A stretch of DNA of 64,000 bases from the NCBI RefSeq assembly GCF_001411555.2, contig NC_049904.1:29401370-29465369 (forward strand), written 5' to 3'. This DNA comes from Juglans regia (lineage: Eukaryota > Streptophyta > Magnoliopsida > Fagales > Juglandaceae). Every line of letters starts with the position of its first letter. Position 1 is the first letter of the stretch. Made by a program: the position numbers and the translations under genes. The notes under the pieces are model-generated. The model made no database searches, was not told where the DNA came from, and saw only the letters and a list, made by a program, of their open reading frames with translations. Shown one piece after another: positions 33,323-47,600 of this stretch.

Positions 33323-36300
33323 TTACGACGACCTGCATACAAATTTCTGTTGTTGCTGGTTTTGGCATTGTACATGGCATGATTTTGCTTTGTCTCTCAG
33401 CTCTTGAAACGCCCTCATTGTTTCCACATCAAAGCCACCAGCAAACTGGCCATGAACAAGCAAACACATTACCATTTGCATCCCCCATCAATAATGTATT
33501 TAAAACAAAACAAAACAAAAAAAACCCTGATTTCTCGACCATAGAAATGGGGTAAATCATTTACCTGATGTACTCTGAATGCAAATCTAACACATTGAAC
33601 AATCAGCTCTTCTTCTTCTGGACCACTGCCAACTGTTTCGAGCTCTGCAGACACTCTCTTCATGTACTTCGTGGCCAATTTTACAGATGCCAACTTGATC
33701 TGCACCATTTTACAGCATTTGTTTTTATAAATGAGCTATATAATTGGGCATGGAGTAACTTAAATTCAACATCCAACTAGAATGTTAAATGAAAAATGTA
33801 AAGTGGACAGGTAAAGTGTATCAACTCCAACCCTTTACAGCCCACTTCACTACATAAAAATCTATCCAGCAATAGGCTTAATACCCAATTCACAACAGTG
33901 GTTTGACATAACAATGCTGCAAAAGTAACCACGATATTTCTCCGCTACAAGTAAAGGGTTTGTATAAAATCACGGGGAGTTGTCCTCTTCAATAAAAATA
34001 ATAACAAGATTTTTTTATTTTTTATCAGTTGGATGGATCCTTAAAGTCAGGTGTGACTGTGTGAGGAGCAGAGTAGTAAATATCTAACATATATTGAGTA
34101 TCTCACAAACAGAGAGTTAGTGACATTAAAATATGCAACTTTGAAGAACTTTCAAGACTTCCTTCACATTAGTAAAGAATGCAAATTGCAACCCCCATCG
34201 GGGTTTTCAAGATTATGGAACCCCATAAATGGTCAACAGAGAGGAGGGAAATGGACAAACAGACACATTTAAGAATCTGGAAGTTCACATGTGCGCGTGC
34301 AGGTTTGCACAGAGAGAGAGAAATGAGGCAAAAGCAAAATCTAAACCTTCCTTGTGTCATTTTGCGACCACTATTCCTAGTTATGCTCCATGGGGCAGTA
34401 TTGGTGAAACCTTCATTACAAGGGACCACCTGAAATCTATTAATTAATCTACCAAAAGGGCCAAGTGGTTGGTCTCTGAGAAACGAAATTACCTGGCTTA
34501 CAAAACCAGCATCGAGCATCCAATCCGTAGGAATATTATAAACTTTATATTTCTTTGTGGCAGATTCTCTCAAACGCGAGAGATTGTAAACACCATGTTC
34601 TAACCTGTTCGTGGTTATAAGAAATAACAAAATTAGAGAACAAAATGGAAACATTCATATAATATATAGAATAGATATGGAAAAGAGCATTACTTTTCGA
34701 GTAAAGCCTGCATTTTCTTCAGGGCCGGGACGCACGGCTGTCGGGCATCGTCGCGAAAGGAGGAAGCCTCGGATTCGAGTTTCTTGAGATCACAGTACCC
34801 AAATGCCGCCTCGCGCAGTGCATCTGCCTTCTGCTCCGGCCACTCAAAATGCTTCAGAACAGCTCTTTCATCCACCTAAAACTCAAAAGAAGGAAATGAT
34901 TCAAATCAAAGTAACAGATACTCCAAAAAATAATAATATAAAGCAAAAAATGCAGTGTACCAGGTAGGAGAGCTCGTCGTCGAGCCATTTAACAAATGGA
35001 ACAACATCCTCAATGTCCGTAAATGCTGCACTCTCAACTTCTTTTATCAGAAATCTTATGAAGTCTCCCTGAGTTTCTACATCTGACTTTATCTGAAAAA
35101 AATTCACATTAAACGTGAAAACTCAAATCAAACCAACAATCGCTAAAAACCCTGTTTGCCCAATCGACTAAACAAACGAAGAAAAGGGAGTATTTCCGAA
35201 CAAGTTTGGATTGCCACTAGGGTTCATCAAAATTACACCTTTTTTAGTTTTGTCTTGTTTTGATTCTTTTGATTTTGAAAAGGGAATACCGAATATAAAC
35301 AGTGTCTTATCTGCCAAGCAATTAAGATGAAATCCAAGAAACAAAAAGTGCACACACAGGCAACAGTAAAGACACAGATGCTCCTGTCAGTAGTCACTGA
35401 CATAAATTAAAGCTCCAATGTTAAAAAACTGTAGATACGACCGGACAAAGCAAACCGCGACCGATTACCGGGACTTACCGCGAGCAAATGAGAAGACCGG
35501 TTCTCGATTTCGCCGATCATGTCACGAGTGTTGGCCGTGGCCGGTGCCGCCTCCGAGGTGGTGCCTGAGTCCCGTCGGGAGTCCCTTCGCATTAAGGAGT
35601 GGTAGAACTCCACCACCTCAGGCACCCTCCTCACTTTCGTCGGCACCCCCTTCAACCCCATCGGTGGCGGGGGAGGCGGTGGAGGCACCATTCTCTTCGG
35701 TGGAGGCGGCGGAGGAATCGGTTGCTCCGTAGACGCTTTGTTCTCGGAAGAGAAAAAAGCACTGCTTGGCAATGTACTGGGTGATAAGGTTGTGGATGAT
35801 GGTCTCGGTGGTGGTTTTGGGACCCTAGGGAGGCGAGATCTGAGATTCGAGAGAGCGGATTCGGACGACTCGGCAAGGTCCTCCGAGTTACACCTCGAGT
35901 GCCTTGGTCTCTCATTTTCTGTGTCCTCTTTCTTCGAATCCGGTCCTTCGAGCTTCTGGTTCTCAAAACTCAAACTGCTGTCCGCACATTTGGTTCCCTT
36001 TTTCAAGTTCTTTATGAGATTTGATTTCACGGATGCCTCTATTAGGCCCTGAAACCTCTGGGAAGATGAAAGGTCGTCATTGTTCATGATCAGCTCTACT
36101 CTGTTGCGATCCAATGCTGTTCTCTTCAACTCCAAAATCTCAGCCTCCATTGCCTTGACTTTCTTATCGCTCTCTTTTCTCTCATCCTCCATCCTCGTCT
36201 TTAACCCTTCCAGTTCCATTCTCAACGTCTGGTTCTCAATCTCCAAGCACTCGATTCTGTTGGAGGCTCTTTGGAGCTCTGCGTCTTTGGCAAATATCTC

Positions 36301-36612
36301 GTTCTCAAGGACAGGGACAATGGCGACGGACTCCTTCAAAAGCTTGTACTCGAGGAGCTCGGTCTTCAAGCGTGACTCTTTCTCACGGAGCTCCTCGACC
36401 AGACGAAGCAGCTCCGTGACATCAGGTGGGCGAGGCTGGACCTGAGCTGACGAGCGTGGGAAGTAAACCCCGAAGGACCTAGAGAACACTGCTTTCTGGG
36501 GAACCTTAGCCGAGCTCGGTGATGGCAATGGCGGTTTCGGGGGCGTCTCCTGCTTCGAGCAGGACGCAGACTTCTGCAGCCCCATGGCCTGTCTCACCTT
36601 CCCAGCCACCAT
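33323..36612 (-). CDS. INCREASED PETAL GROWTH ANISOTROPY 1-like / CHUP1-like protein
   Basis: Six exons on the minus strand, 36612-35479, 35092-34961, 34875-34694, 34604-34493, 33699-33565 and 33445-33323, with phases that all fit, give 605 aa. The basic N-terminus is followed by a coiled coil (about 65-180: LLRLVEELREKESRLKTELLEYK and leucine heptads), a Ser-rich linker, polyproline runs (about 265-320: PIPPPPPPKRMVPPPPPPPP), then a conserved helical C-terminal half (EVVEFYHSLMRRDSRR; DIEDVVPFVKWLDDELS; LKHFEWPEQKADALREA; YMKRVSAELE). This architecture is that of the CHUP1/IPGA1 family, which links organelles or microtubules with actin and shapes cell growth; no CHUP1-type chloroplast membrane anchor is seen. 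The ATG at 36612 is the first in frame and starts a typical MVAGKVRQAMG terminus. Confidence 0.93.
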
Positions 36613-37564
36613 TGCAACTCACTCACTCTCTAGCTACTCACTCACTCTATATCTCCAAAAGAGTATAGATGAAGTGAAACCACTGGGTTCTCGTTTTTCC
36701 CCAAAGGTTTTTCTTGGGGCTCTGTGTTTTTTTTCCAAGTCCTCTAGTTTTCAATCCACTGGGATAGAGTGAAGCGTACAAAGACGTCGTTGTCTGGGGA
36801 AGAGAGGATGGAGTTTGAACTTGAAGTTTCCGAGTGATGAGAAAATAATCGAAGTGAAAGATAGGGAACGTCGAAAGTGTACGCTGCGGCTGTGTTAAAG
36901 AGAGGGTAAAGGTAGGAACTAAGGAGCTCCGAAAACGAGGAACGGTCTCTTCTTTTCTCGGTTCCGGTTTGAAAAACCAAGAAATAGAAAAATGGTAATC
37001 GTAGTTATCTCAAACTCTCAATCCTTTTGCTCCCCAAAATTATTATGGAAAACTATATTATGAATTAAAATGTAATTATTTTTTTATTTTTTATTTAAAT
37101 ATAAATATGTGAATGTTGAGTAATATTTTTTCGTAATAATATTTTTTATTTTAAATAATTAAAATTGTTATAATATTTGTATATTCTTTTTTTTAATATT
37201 TTAAAAAATAAAAATAAAGACTTAATAGTATTTGAAAAATCTATATGTTAATAAAATGACTTTTTGTATGGAAATATTAAATACTCAGCAAAAATTTATT
37301 ATAATAGTTGTAATTTGCAAATTTCAAGAAAACTTAATAGTATTTGAAAAATCTATATGGACAGATTTAAAAATTTAAGATCCTTGAGATTATTTGTTCA
37401 ATATTGTTACAATAAGAGGAAAGTATTAGTCTTTCTAAATAGTGTTTTTGTATCTGTGTTAATTCATCTCATTCCATCAAGAAGTTCAGAATCAACAAAG
37501 GTCTTCGAAGCCTACACATGAACAGTTAACACATGATTAAATCTGATTAGCAGAAAAATAAAAG

Positions 37565-37740
37565 TAATATTATATTCAAGTTTCAAATAGATAAATCTCA
37601 TATAAGTTTTTCTTTTTTGTAAAAAGTTGAGTCTTACTAATAAAAACTTATTTTTTTTATAATTTTTTAAGATGTGATTTACTTTTTTACGAAGATTTAC
37701 ATAAAATTTATCTATTTAAAACGTGTACAAATCATTTTTC
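37565..37740. repeat. MITE, AAATAGATAAAT family
   Basis: Left arm AAGTTTCAAATAGATAAATC pairs with right arm AATTTATCTATTTAAAACGT. The interior has ACTAATAAAAAC and AAGATGTGATTTAC. Same family as 22500-22672 and 42412-42560. Confidence 0.65.
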
Positions 37741-40626
37741 AAAAAAAAAAATGGTTGATATGTATTGCTCTTTTTTAACTTTCGCAAGCTCATGAAATAT
37801 TCTAAAGGATACACGATTTCAAAGTTTGAAATGATATTAATGTGGGAAATTTAAGATGGATTTTGAAGAAACCCAATTAATTGAGGAAGATCATTGTACC
37901 TGAAATTTGTTTGATTACATTAACTACTACAATGATATGAAATTAGGTTTGGAAGGACATTAAGCAGAAAGGAATGTGACAAGAGGTACTACTGTGAGTG
38001 GGGAGGGAATAAATGTATAAACGAAAAGTGGTCCTCCAATCCTAGGCTATCTTGTGTCACTTGTTTGCACGCAAGGGGTAACGATCGATGCATGAACGTG
38101 AGTTAATCTACAGGCTCCATTTAACCTGCTGCATAGACACTCCATTTTATTAAGAATAATATTACATATAGTCATGGAATACATAAATATCGTGCAGTTA
38201 TTTTGAAAAAGAGTAGACTTTATTATTAAAAATTTAATTTTTTTTCATATAAGTCTCATATTTATTCATTTTTTTCAAAATGATTACGCGGTGCTTGTAC
38301 GCTCACGACTGCAAGTATCATTTCTCTTCTATTAATGAATTGGGTTTGGATTTTTGCCAATTTTAGTAACCCAAAACTTTCCACTAATTGTATTCTTTTA
38401 CTGTCATTTCTTTTTAGTTTGTATAAATACTTTAATCACGTAAAAATAAATTTATAAATTAGCATGAATTTAATGTGATATATCAAGTTGTAAAATTATT
38501 TTTATTATAAATTAAATCATGTCAATTTATGAATTAATTTTTATGTAATCTATTTATCTATAACACTTCCCGTTTGTTTTTAAACTACATTTAGAATATG
38601 AGAAAATCTTCAAACATGTCTAGTGTTAAAGCTCAAATAACACATTCCAATGAGGTAGTGCCACGTTGTCATCCCATTTGGCTAAGAATGGACCGCACAT
38701 ACACTGAATTGCAGGTTGCATGCATTAGAAACTCTCTCCCAAGACCCTCCCATCTTCGAGACCCTCTCTACCAAAACTTTAGAAAATCCATTATTTCGTT
38801 ATCTTGACCATCGAAGTTCCTCAAAGCCGAATCTACAGAGGTCTAAATCCACAATAATTTATAATGAAAGCTTAAATTTGTAGCATCTAAATCCATAATA
38901 AAAGTCGAAAAGATTAAATTACAATCCCATTACATTGATAAACCCATTAGCCAAAAATATAATCACACAAAAAAATTGTGTTGCAAAGATTTCTACATCA
39001 TTATCGATAACAACATTTGCAAGGAAACCAGACTTTCAGCATGGGATTCGAAATAGTAGTGCTACAAACCAAACACGATATACAAAAATGTCCATATCTT
39101 GAGATAAATGCCCAGATCTCCTTTCGTCAAATGCTCACAGATAAAACTAGAGACAACATGCAAAAATTTTCAAACACAACTTACATTTTTGTACACTATT
39201 TTTATATGTTGTGTCAAAAATTCATTGAGACACTGCCTATCTCCTTCCGTCAAATGCCCAGATCTTAATTTGCAAGGAAATTGATAACAAGAAAACACAT
39301 TTTTTTACATAGACACATCTGCATTAGAAAGTCCATGAAAAACTTAACTATTTTATGTTTTTTTAGAGGCCGACAAACTTGAGGAGAGAGAAAGAGCTTG
39401 AAGAGAGAGAAAGTGAAGGAGGGGGGAGAGACAGAGCGGTGGGGGTTGACGACCATAGGTGTGTTGAACAAAATGAAGGTCAGGTTTGGGGGGAGGGGGA
39501 ATACATTGCATGCACTTCCAATTTTCATTTTTCTAGAGTTTCTACGTGTCTTACTATTATTAGTGGGTGTAAAAACACCCATCCGGCTGGTAGCTTCACC
39601 CTTAGAATATACATTCATCTTATGCCTAACAAATTGTCTCATCTGTGTTTCATTGTAATTGATTACATCCACATTTTTTCCCGTTAATAGACGGAATAAA
39701 TATTAATTAGTGTTGTAGACGGCCATATGGTAAGGCAGTAATTTCGATTTTCATAACATTACCTTGCCCGAAAAGTCAGTACAAATTTATGGAGACTTAG
39801 CACTATAAGCATGGAGGTGAGGCTAAAGGTCCTTTCGGATATGCATGTCTTTTAGTTATCACACATGCTGCGAGTCAGTGACTATTGACAGCATATATCA
39901 CATGCATGCCAACACTGAAATGAAATCGTGGATTACCGATCGAACACGTTGGAATATTGTCACGTCTCTATTACTCTAAAGCCATTAATAATCAACAGCT
40001 CACTCTTATATATGTTTCTTTGCAGGGTACCCAGTACGTACTTTCTCATCCAAATTAACAATGTAATGACCATACAAGGACCTACAACACTGAGCTAATT
40101 AAAATAAAAAAATACTTTTTTTGCAATCCAGTCCCCAACAGATTATTAATTACATAAGTTTTGCTATCTTTTTTGGTAACATATCCCAAGTTTGGCTTGT
40201 CCCTTTTCGGAATTCATCAAGATAAAATGCTACACCACACCACCATATGTTTTTTTCCTTTTTTTGGTTTTCGGTATAAAGGTTTATTTTGAAAGTAGTG
40301 CTAGATAATTGGTTGAGAAAAATGAAATTTATTATTAAAAAATAATTATTTTATATAAATTTTAATTTTAATCATTTTATTTAAAATGATAGCGTGAATG
40401 TGCGGATTGTAATTGTAAATATTATTTCTCTCTTTTTTTTTATAAGTAATAGAAAAAAATGTTTATTTTGGGAAAATATTAATCTCAAGCCAATCAAATG
40501 AATCAGAGAGTACAACCAATTCTATATTTGATATTTGAGTCGATAACTTTATAATATAATGTACTCTTTTTAAATTATGTAAATTTATAAGTTTATTTTT
40601 TATAATATTTTTTAGGACAATAAATA

Positions 40627-40950
40627 TTAGTCTAATTTGGATAATGAGTTAAGATAATTTGTGAATAATAGTAAAATATTTGAGTTGTGATGAAATGGTT
40701 TGAATTAAAATATTTTATGGAATTTTAAAAAATGAGAGAAAAAAATTATAAAAATTAAATATTGTTATAATATTATTTTTTAATATTATTCTTATTTTAA
40801 AATTTGAAACTGTTGAATTATTTTTTATATTTTATATAGAAATTTGAAAAAATTGTAATAATGAGATAATAATTAGATAAAAAAATAAAAAATATTTATA
40901 TTTATAATATTAAAATATTAAAATAAGATAAAATAAAATGGAAATGTCTC
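40627..40950. repeat. Degraded Tourist-like MITE
   Basis: Left end TTAGTCTAATTTGGATAATGA and the interior AATATTGTTATAATATTATT with TTGAAACTGTTGAATTATTT resemble the 50682-50871 family. The right end is poorly preserved. Confidence 0.4.
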
Positions 40951-42411
40951 TCGACCCAATGGTTTGCTTTAAACGGAGGACAATACACATTTTGGGCAGA
41001 GATGAGTGTAAACACGGACAAACAGCAAGTTGACAAAAAGAGAAGAAAAACCAGTCTACTTTTTTCTATGGAGGTCGCCATTGATTGGATGGGGGACCTT
41101 CAGTATCGGTCCTATGCAACCGTTGCCTAGAGAAACGGTTAAAGGCAGTGCATTTAAAAAGTAATCCTCTCAGTAGAAGGGAAAAAGTGGTCTCGTAGTT
41201 GTCCCATAGCTAATAACCTATGCTGCTAGGCTGTCGAGCCCCCCCTCCCCCATTAGTTTGGACAGTGAGATGACGCAATCTATTTGAAAAAATAAGGAAA
41301 TAAAGACTTAGATAAAAAATAATTAATTTTTTAATAATAAATACTATACTTTTAATAAATAATTGTGTAATATTTAAATATTTTACGATTATATATAATC
41401 TTAATTTTTTTATGAAAAATTAAAAGAAAATAATAAATCATATCAATAATTAATTTAGATGAATTTCTATAAATTTGTGTTTCAAATATAACCTAGTGTG
41501 GTGACATATCCAAGAAGAACAAGTCATCTCGGACGGCCATAAAGATTCATAAAAAAAAAACGAATTTCGACGACACAGATGATTTGAAATACTTTTTAAC
41601 ATCTAAATAAAGCTACGAGTGATAACGATAGGAGGGCATGGAATTAGGAACCCGACAAGATGGAGCTTTCTATTCACCATATTAGTGTACTTTTTTTTTT
41701 TTTATAAAAAAAATTTTATTCATTATTTTTATACTATACATTATATATAATTTTTTAATTTTTAATTTTTTTTCTTATTAGATATGTAGTGTATGGATAA
41801 TGAGTAAAAAAATTTAATTAATTTAAAAAAAATAAAATCAAAAAATAAATATAGTGTACGTGTGAAAATAATCAATAACAAAACTCTTTTTGATATGAAT
41901 GTATGGGTGGGGGTGGGTCCGTTTGCTAATATGCTTTGCTGCTTATGAAAAGGATGAACAGAAGCTCCAGCTATGGAAAATAGACAAGTCAATGCGCCCA
42001 GAAGGGGTTTAGTTTTAAATAGTTTTCACAAGCTTTGGAAAGTAGGTTTTTAGCAAAGCCAAACTACTTTTTGTTTTATTACGAATTTTCGCTAGAGAGT
42101 CAACAGAAGTAGCTTTTTGATTAATTTGGAAACATAAAAGCACGGATTTGGTATGCCCTAATGATTTGAGAAAAGTAAACGATGTTTCACACTGCCAATT
42201 ACAATATTGAAAACTCACCTCTAGTGTGTTTACTAGGGAAGCAATGTTGCCATATCTTTATTCTATATTTTGTTATTTTCAATTATACTTATCAATATCT
42301 TATTTTTATAGCTATTTTATACGTTTATTATTAAAAAATATATATAGTCATTTAAAATGAAAAACATTTTCTCAAGTTTGATACATTTTTCTTTTATTTT
42401 TTATTTTTTTA

Positions 42412-42560
42412 AGTAATGCTAGGTACAAGTTTCAAATAGACAAATTTCATACAAGTTCATTGTAAAAAAAGTAATCTCACTAATAAAGAACATTTTTTTT
42501 ATTTGGTAAAAAAGTAAACATTTGTATAAGGTTTGTCTATTTGGTACTTATACAAATTGT
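42412..42560. repeat. MITE, AAATAGACAAAT family
   Basis: Imperfect inverted repeat: left AAGTTTCAAATAGACAAATT against right AAGGTTTGTCTATTTGGTAC, with a short AT-rich loop containing ACTAATAAAGAAC. Clearest copy of this family in the window. Confidence 0.7.
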
Positions 42561-42784
42561 TTCTTTTCTTTTTTTGTTGGGCGCTCGAAATTCCGACTAA
42601 TCTTGGAGTGCACATGTTTTCAGTATGGAAAATATTTTAGCCATAAAAGGATTACACAAAAGTAAACTCATAAACTGATGTGGTTTGATATGGTACGTCA
42701 AATTATAAAGTTATTTTTATTTTAAAGTAAATCTAATAGATTCATGAAGCCAAATGTCCTCCAAAACCACAAACCATTCCCTAA

Positions 42785-42975
42785 AGTTGAGATGAGATAA
42801 ATTGATATAAAAGTTAAAAGTTGAGTAAAATATTGTTAGAATATTATTTTTTAATATTATTATTGTCTTAAAATTGAATTATTTATTGTATTTTGTTTAG
42901 AAATTTAAAAAAATTATAATGATTAGATGAGATAAGTTGAAATGAGTTGAAATCATATTTGTATCCAAACTTAGC
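42785..42975. repeat. Tourist-like MITE copy
   Basis: Contains TTGAGATGAGATAA, AATATTATTTTTTAATATT, TTGAATTATTTATTGTATTT and TAGATGAGATAAGTTGAAATG, then TATCCAAACTTAG at the right end. These occur in the same order as in 50682-50871. Confidence 0.55.
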
Positions 42976-44629
42976 TAAGTAAGCACATGAAGCCAATAAT
43001 TGTGGGGTCGGTGGTTTCTACCTACATGACTAGAAATACCATATGTTGCACTGAAAGGCTGTGATAAGAGGTTCTGCTCTTCCCGTGAGCCGTATTGTTT
43101 GGACTACACGCTGGTCAGTGGTCACGGGCTTTAATTTGAAGGAACCCACATACATAGTTTGCCAGTGGGAAAAGCTATACTATTGCATTTTAACATGGAA
43201 AGACAGTACCGCTGCTGTTTCACCATATCACACACTTGAGACAATTGTCTTAGCTAATTAATTTCTGATATTACATCCTCAGATATCGGTACCTATGAGA
43301 GTATGCCAATTGATTTAAAAAGGGAAGACGCAGTGTGTTCAGGTCATGAAGAACTTTTCCTTTCCAGAAACTGTGAGTGACCACTCACTTTCATGCTTTC
43401 ATGGCGGCAAAGGGCTGTTCGAACTTCTTTAACTTTACATGCAATTCAGTGAGGGTTTAATTTGTCTGCGTGAAATAAAGCAGCAGATCTTGCATTGAGT
43501 TTGACCCAATTTGTTTGTGCCTCAAATCATTAGTTTCCTCTTTTATTTATCGTCCATTGGAAGCTTGCATTATGGCAGTGGTTTTGGTTGGCAATAATGT
43601 TGCTATCAAAGGGGAAATATGTCTGAATCTTGCATCAGTTTGTTCTCTACAACACATGGGGGGATCCTGGATTCTTCTTTTAGAGTGGGTTAATGGAATT
43701 AGTAAATTGATATAACAATGCAATAATTTTACAAAGCCTATATATGATGATTTGCATGATATAAAGCAAGAGCATATGTTTTTAACTTTCCCCTTTTCTA
43801 CCCTTTTTTTTTTTTTTTATATCTCTTTTTCACTTTTTTTTTTTTCATTTTTTGTCCATTAATTAAACTAAATATCAAACAATATTCGCACGGCATTTCT
43901 TCGAATCCAAGTTTTTCATTTAAAGAACCGAATCATATGCCATCAAACTCTTAGCTCTGATAAATCTCTGTTTTTAAACTTTAAAATATGAATCCAGATT
44001 CCATGTACCATTTTTGGGTACCCAACCTGGCCGCCTTGATCTGTCGCCGATGGTAATCCGGGGATGTTTCAGCTGGTTCAACAAGATACCGTTTTGCTCA
44101 TAAAGTAACACGTGAAGATTTGGACAGCCAGCAAAGAAAAAAGAAGAAAGAGAATCATGAGAAGCTATGACATTCATGAAAATTCAATGCCATTATGCCA
44201 CCCTAAAATAACAGACAGGAGCGCCCAATGACAGGTCAGGAATATTATTGATACCTCAGGGTCCAACCGGTGGATAGACAGAATTGGTTCCGTACAGGCT
44301 GAGAGTTCCAACCCACTGTGGCCATTGTAACTGTTTGGGAAATAAATAAGTAAAAGAAGCTGCTCTATATACCAGATAAATGGATCATAAATATCTCTAA
44401 TCAATTTATCATATTCACACTTGGAAAGTTATTTACAAAATACATAGAAAAAGAATTCTAATAATTCAATGTTCGTACTACAAATGCAGATCTATCAAAC
44501 TGGATTGAGCAAGACAGAACCACTGCAGAGGTAGTGAGAACCCTGTGGAATTGGCACAAGACCAAACAGAAGCCCAAATCATGTACAAAATTTCCAACCT
44601 TAGTTAGAACCCACCAAGTGATCCTTTAA

Positions 44630-47600
44630 TCAAAGGAGTTGCCACTCATCCTCATGTGAATGGCCCTCAGCATCACTCATGGCCATCACAGCAAAGGAAT
44701 CTTCCTTTTGGTTCCAATCAGTACTGACCGATGATTCAGGATGACTACTAGTTTTTGACAAATTATGTTTCTGAGCCACAGTAAATAATGGAGCACCATT
44801 TGATTTATTTGCAAGATTGGATGCCCGGCAACAAAAATCATCAAAATCATCTGCCAGTACAGAAAAATGAAAAAGAAAATATTTTTGTCAATAAAACTTC
44901 TGTCATTAGTGATGAGCAGCAGAACCATGAGATTCAGTCAAGAGGGAGCAACAAACCTTTGTCTCGGCAATAAAATCCAATTGCTAAGGATGGATCAATT
45001 GAGTCCAATGGTATGTGCCGAATGATACTGAGAGAGAGAGAGAGACAGCAAGAGTGAGCAAAATAAAAAGAAACGAAAAAAATTTTGTTTGATCGGTAAA
45101 AATATAAGTAGAAAAAAGAAACCAAAAACTGTAAATACTGAAAGTGATTCAGTCTCAGCAATAGGCATACTTGCAGTGGTAAGATAAAGTATCTGCCTCT
45201 TGATTGTCCCTACTGACACTAACCACCTGACAACAAATAGCATTATAGTATTATAGTCATTCAAGAGTGAAACCACAATTTCATTATGCTCAATATACAG
45301 CCTAGAACACAAGACCAATCAAATGATAAGCATCTTTAAGACCTGTAGACAAGAAGAAGTTGAGATGAAATGATGTTTACAATGATAAAAAAAGGAATGC
45401 ACCAAGGCAAAGAAAGATGCCGGGATGCTGGAGATAATTTCAATCATCCACCTTCGCTTTTTGGTCAATTCACATTTCTTATTTTGCAGCTTCTTACTGG
45501 AGAAACAAGTTATCAAATTTTATTTCGTGGGGAAATTCAATGAGTCCCAACAAAGTTGCAGGTCATGCATATATGTGGAATTTCCAATCCAAGGAAACAG
45601 TAAATCCTGACTACTAGATAAAACACGATCAGTTTTCTCCTTTGAGCTCTTTCCAGGACTATATTCTCCACAAAATCACAGGCCATGCTTCCACCATCTC
45701 CTTTCCTCTCATTCCTCTAGTCTCTCAAAAGTTAAAATAAATCTACTTTTTTTAAAAAAAGAAAATATTTTCAGATTCATCAATTTCTACAAATATAGTT
45801 CTATCCATCTAATATATGCAATTTTTTTTTATAAGTAATATATGCAATTACAAGTATTTAAACAGGAAGCAATTTATTCAAGTCAGGCTATATACCGGCT
45901 GAACGTCATGTGGATCAAGGAAGAAAGCTTTTTCATCTTGCACACCAACAATGTAAGTTGAAGCCCCAGGCTTCCCACCTATGATGCCAAGGCTCTGTGG
46001 GAACATAAATGTTGCCTGCAACGATGGAATATATCTGGAAAGAATACGAAAGAAAAAACATTGAGTAATTATCATATATAGCAGGAAGCAGGATAGAAAC
46101 AAATTATAAATTTCACTGATTCTATCATTGATTAACGTATTTGTTAATATTTTCTACATAACCTTATTCTATGAATCAATATTTTTTCATAAGTAAATCT
46201 CAGAACCAGCATATTAGGTCACACCACAATCAGTAAAACATGTATAGGATCACCATTGAATGCCTGCTCATGTCAACGGGAAATGAATTCCTAGCAGCTC
46301 GAGTTTGTGTTTCTTCAATTCATGGATTCTAAAAAGATTAAACAATTGTTATCAATGGTCTTTAGACCAAATGGTAACTCCTCTCCCCTAAAAGTTGGAT
46401 CAGAAGGCATAAAATGGGTTCAATCGCATGTGGATGCATGGGTTGTATTTAATGTTGTACAAAATTTGAAGAATCTAACTCCCTCTATCTCACCCAAAGC
46501 ATTGCCATTGTCTGCTATATGGCTGTTTAGCTTAATTACAACTTACAAGCCTTTTTTTATGACCTCGAGATTCCCAATAAACTGAGTTACATTTTATAAA
46601 AATTAAAACTGAAACCTAAGTGGATATGGACATACTGGGATTTCATTAAGATCTCCATCGAAATTCCTTAAAATTATTACTCAGGAAGCTACAGGCAATC
46701 CAACAAGCTGGATAAAAAGCTCCTGTCAAGTCTTTCCTCAACAAGTTAGTTCAATAAAACAAGTGACCACCAATCCCATCAAAACCATGAACATACCATG
46801 ATCTGACACAACTATGCTAATCTAGGTTCTATAACTTCCCAGGATTACCAAAGACTAGAAGATAAGGGACAATTAGTGAAAATTCCAGCAACTTTACAAA
46901 CCTGGGATTGACTTTGTCAAGTCCAAGAACCAAAGGAACCAATAAAAGAATGGGTGTCCAATTAACTTGACCTCTTGAAAACTCCAAGCAATGTCTTGAG
47001 GCATCTTCAATGCAAAGAACAGGAGCTCCACCTCGCTCCCCATCTTCATCACCAGAAACAACATAAACAGCCATAGGAAGTGGCTGGTCCTCAAGGTCAG
47101 TTGCCTCTCTTATAAAGCGGGCTAGAGTTTCCCATGTGCGGCACATGGCATAAGGGCCCACCCATGACCCAGCAGCAAGGTCATAAGCATTTCCAGCCTG
47201 AAGAAGATTGTGGATAGAGAAAGGTGATGCCTCAGAATCCCCAAAAAAGTGCAGAATCTCAATATATTCTCGGTCCAATGGCTGCATATGATGCAAATAA
47301 ACCATATTAAAATTAATAGGGATGATTGAGAATGATTTGTAACTCATAGACCTATATGATGAATAACCTTCATCTTGCCTTTTTTTTTAGGAACAAAAAA
47401 CTAAAACGCTAGATATCTCATTTCTATGCCATGCACCTCACCTTTTGCATAGGTTTCCTCCAGGATCGCCCTAAACGATGAAAAAGCAACACCTGCAAAG
47501 ACAAGTACTAGTCATTCATTGACCCATAAGAAAAAAAACAAGCATGATAAAAACAAGAAACAACCTAATGAATAATAAATTCAAATATCATTTTAAAACA

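Larger units (their letters stand above)
36613..44629. other. Large gene-poor interval
   Basis: About 8 kb in which I found no supported gene. The first 370 bases probably hold the promoter and leader of the IPGA1-like gene. The rest is AT-rich with several MITE-like inverted repeats (37565-37740, 40627-40950, 41690-41870, 42412-42560, 42785-42975) and a short direct repeat TCCTTYCGTCAAATGCYCA (near 39120 and 39242). The last 200 bases are likely the ATG4 3' UTR. Confidence 0.55.

Noticed and set aside
35418..36445. Several plus-strand frames of 60-121 aa opposite the IPGA1-like gene
   Set aside because: Shadows of the GC-rich first exon; low-complexity Ser/Arg/Pro translations.
39265..39687. 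Frames of 86-135 aa on both strands around a GAGAGAGAAAG-rich segment
   Set aside because: Purine-rich low complexity opens both strands. No family recognised.
46307..46585. 92-aa plus-strand frame in an ATG4 intron
   Set aside because: No recognisable motif, no splice or promoter context. More likely chance or an old repeat.
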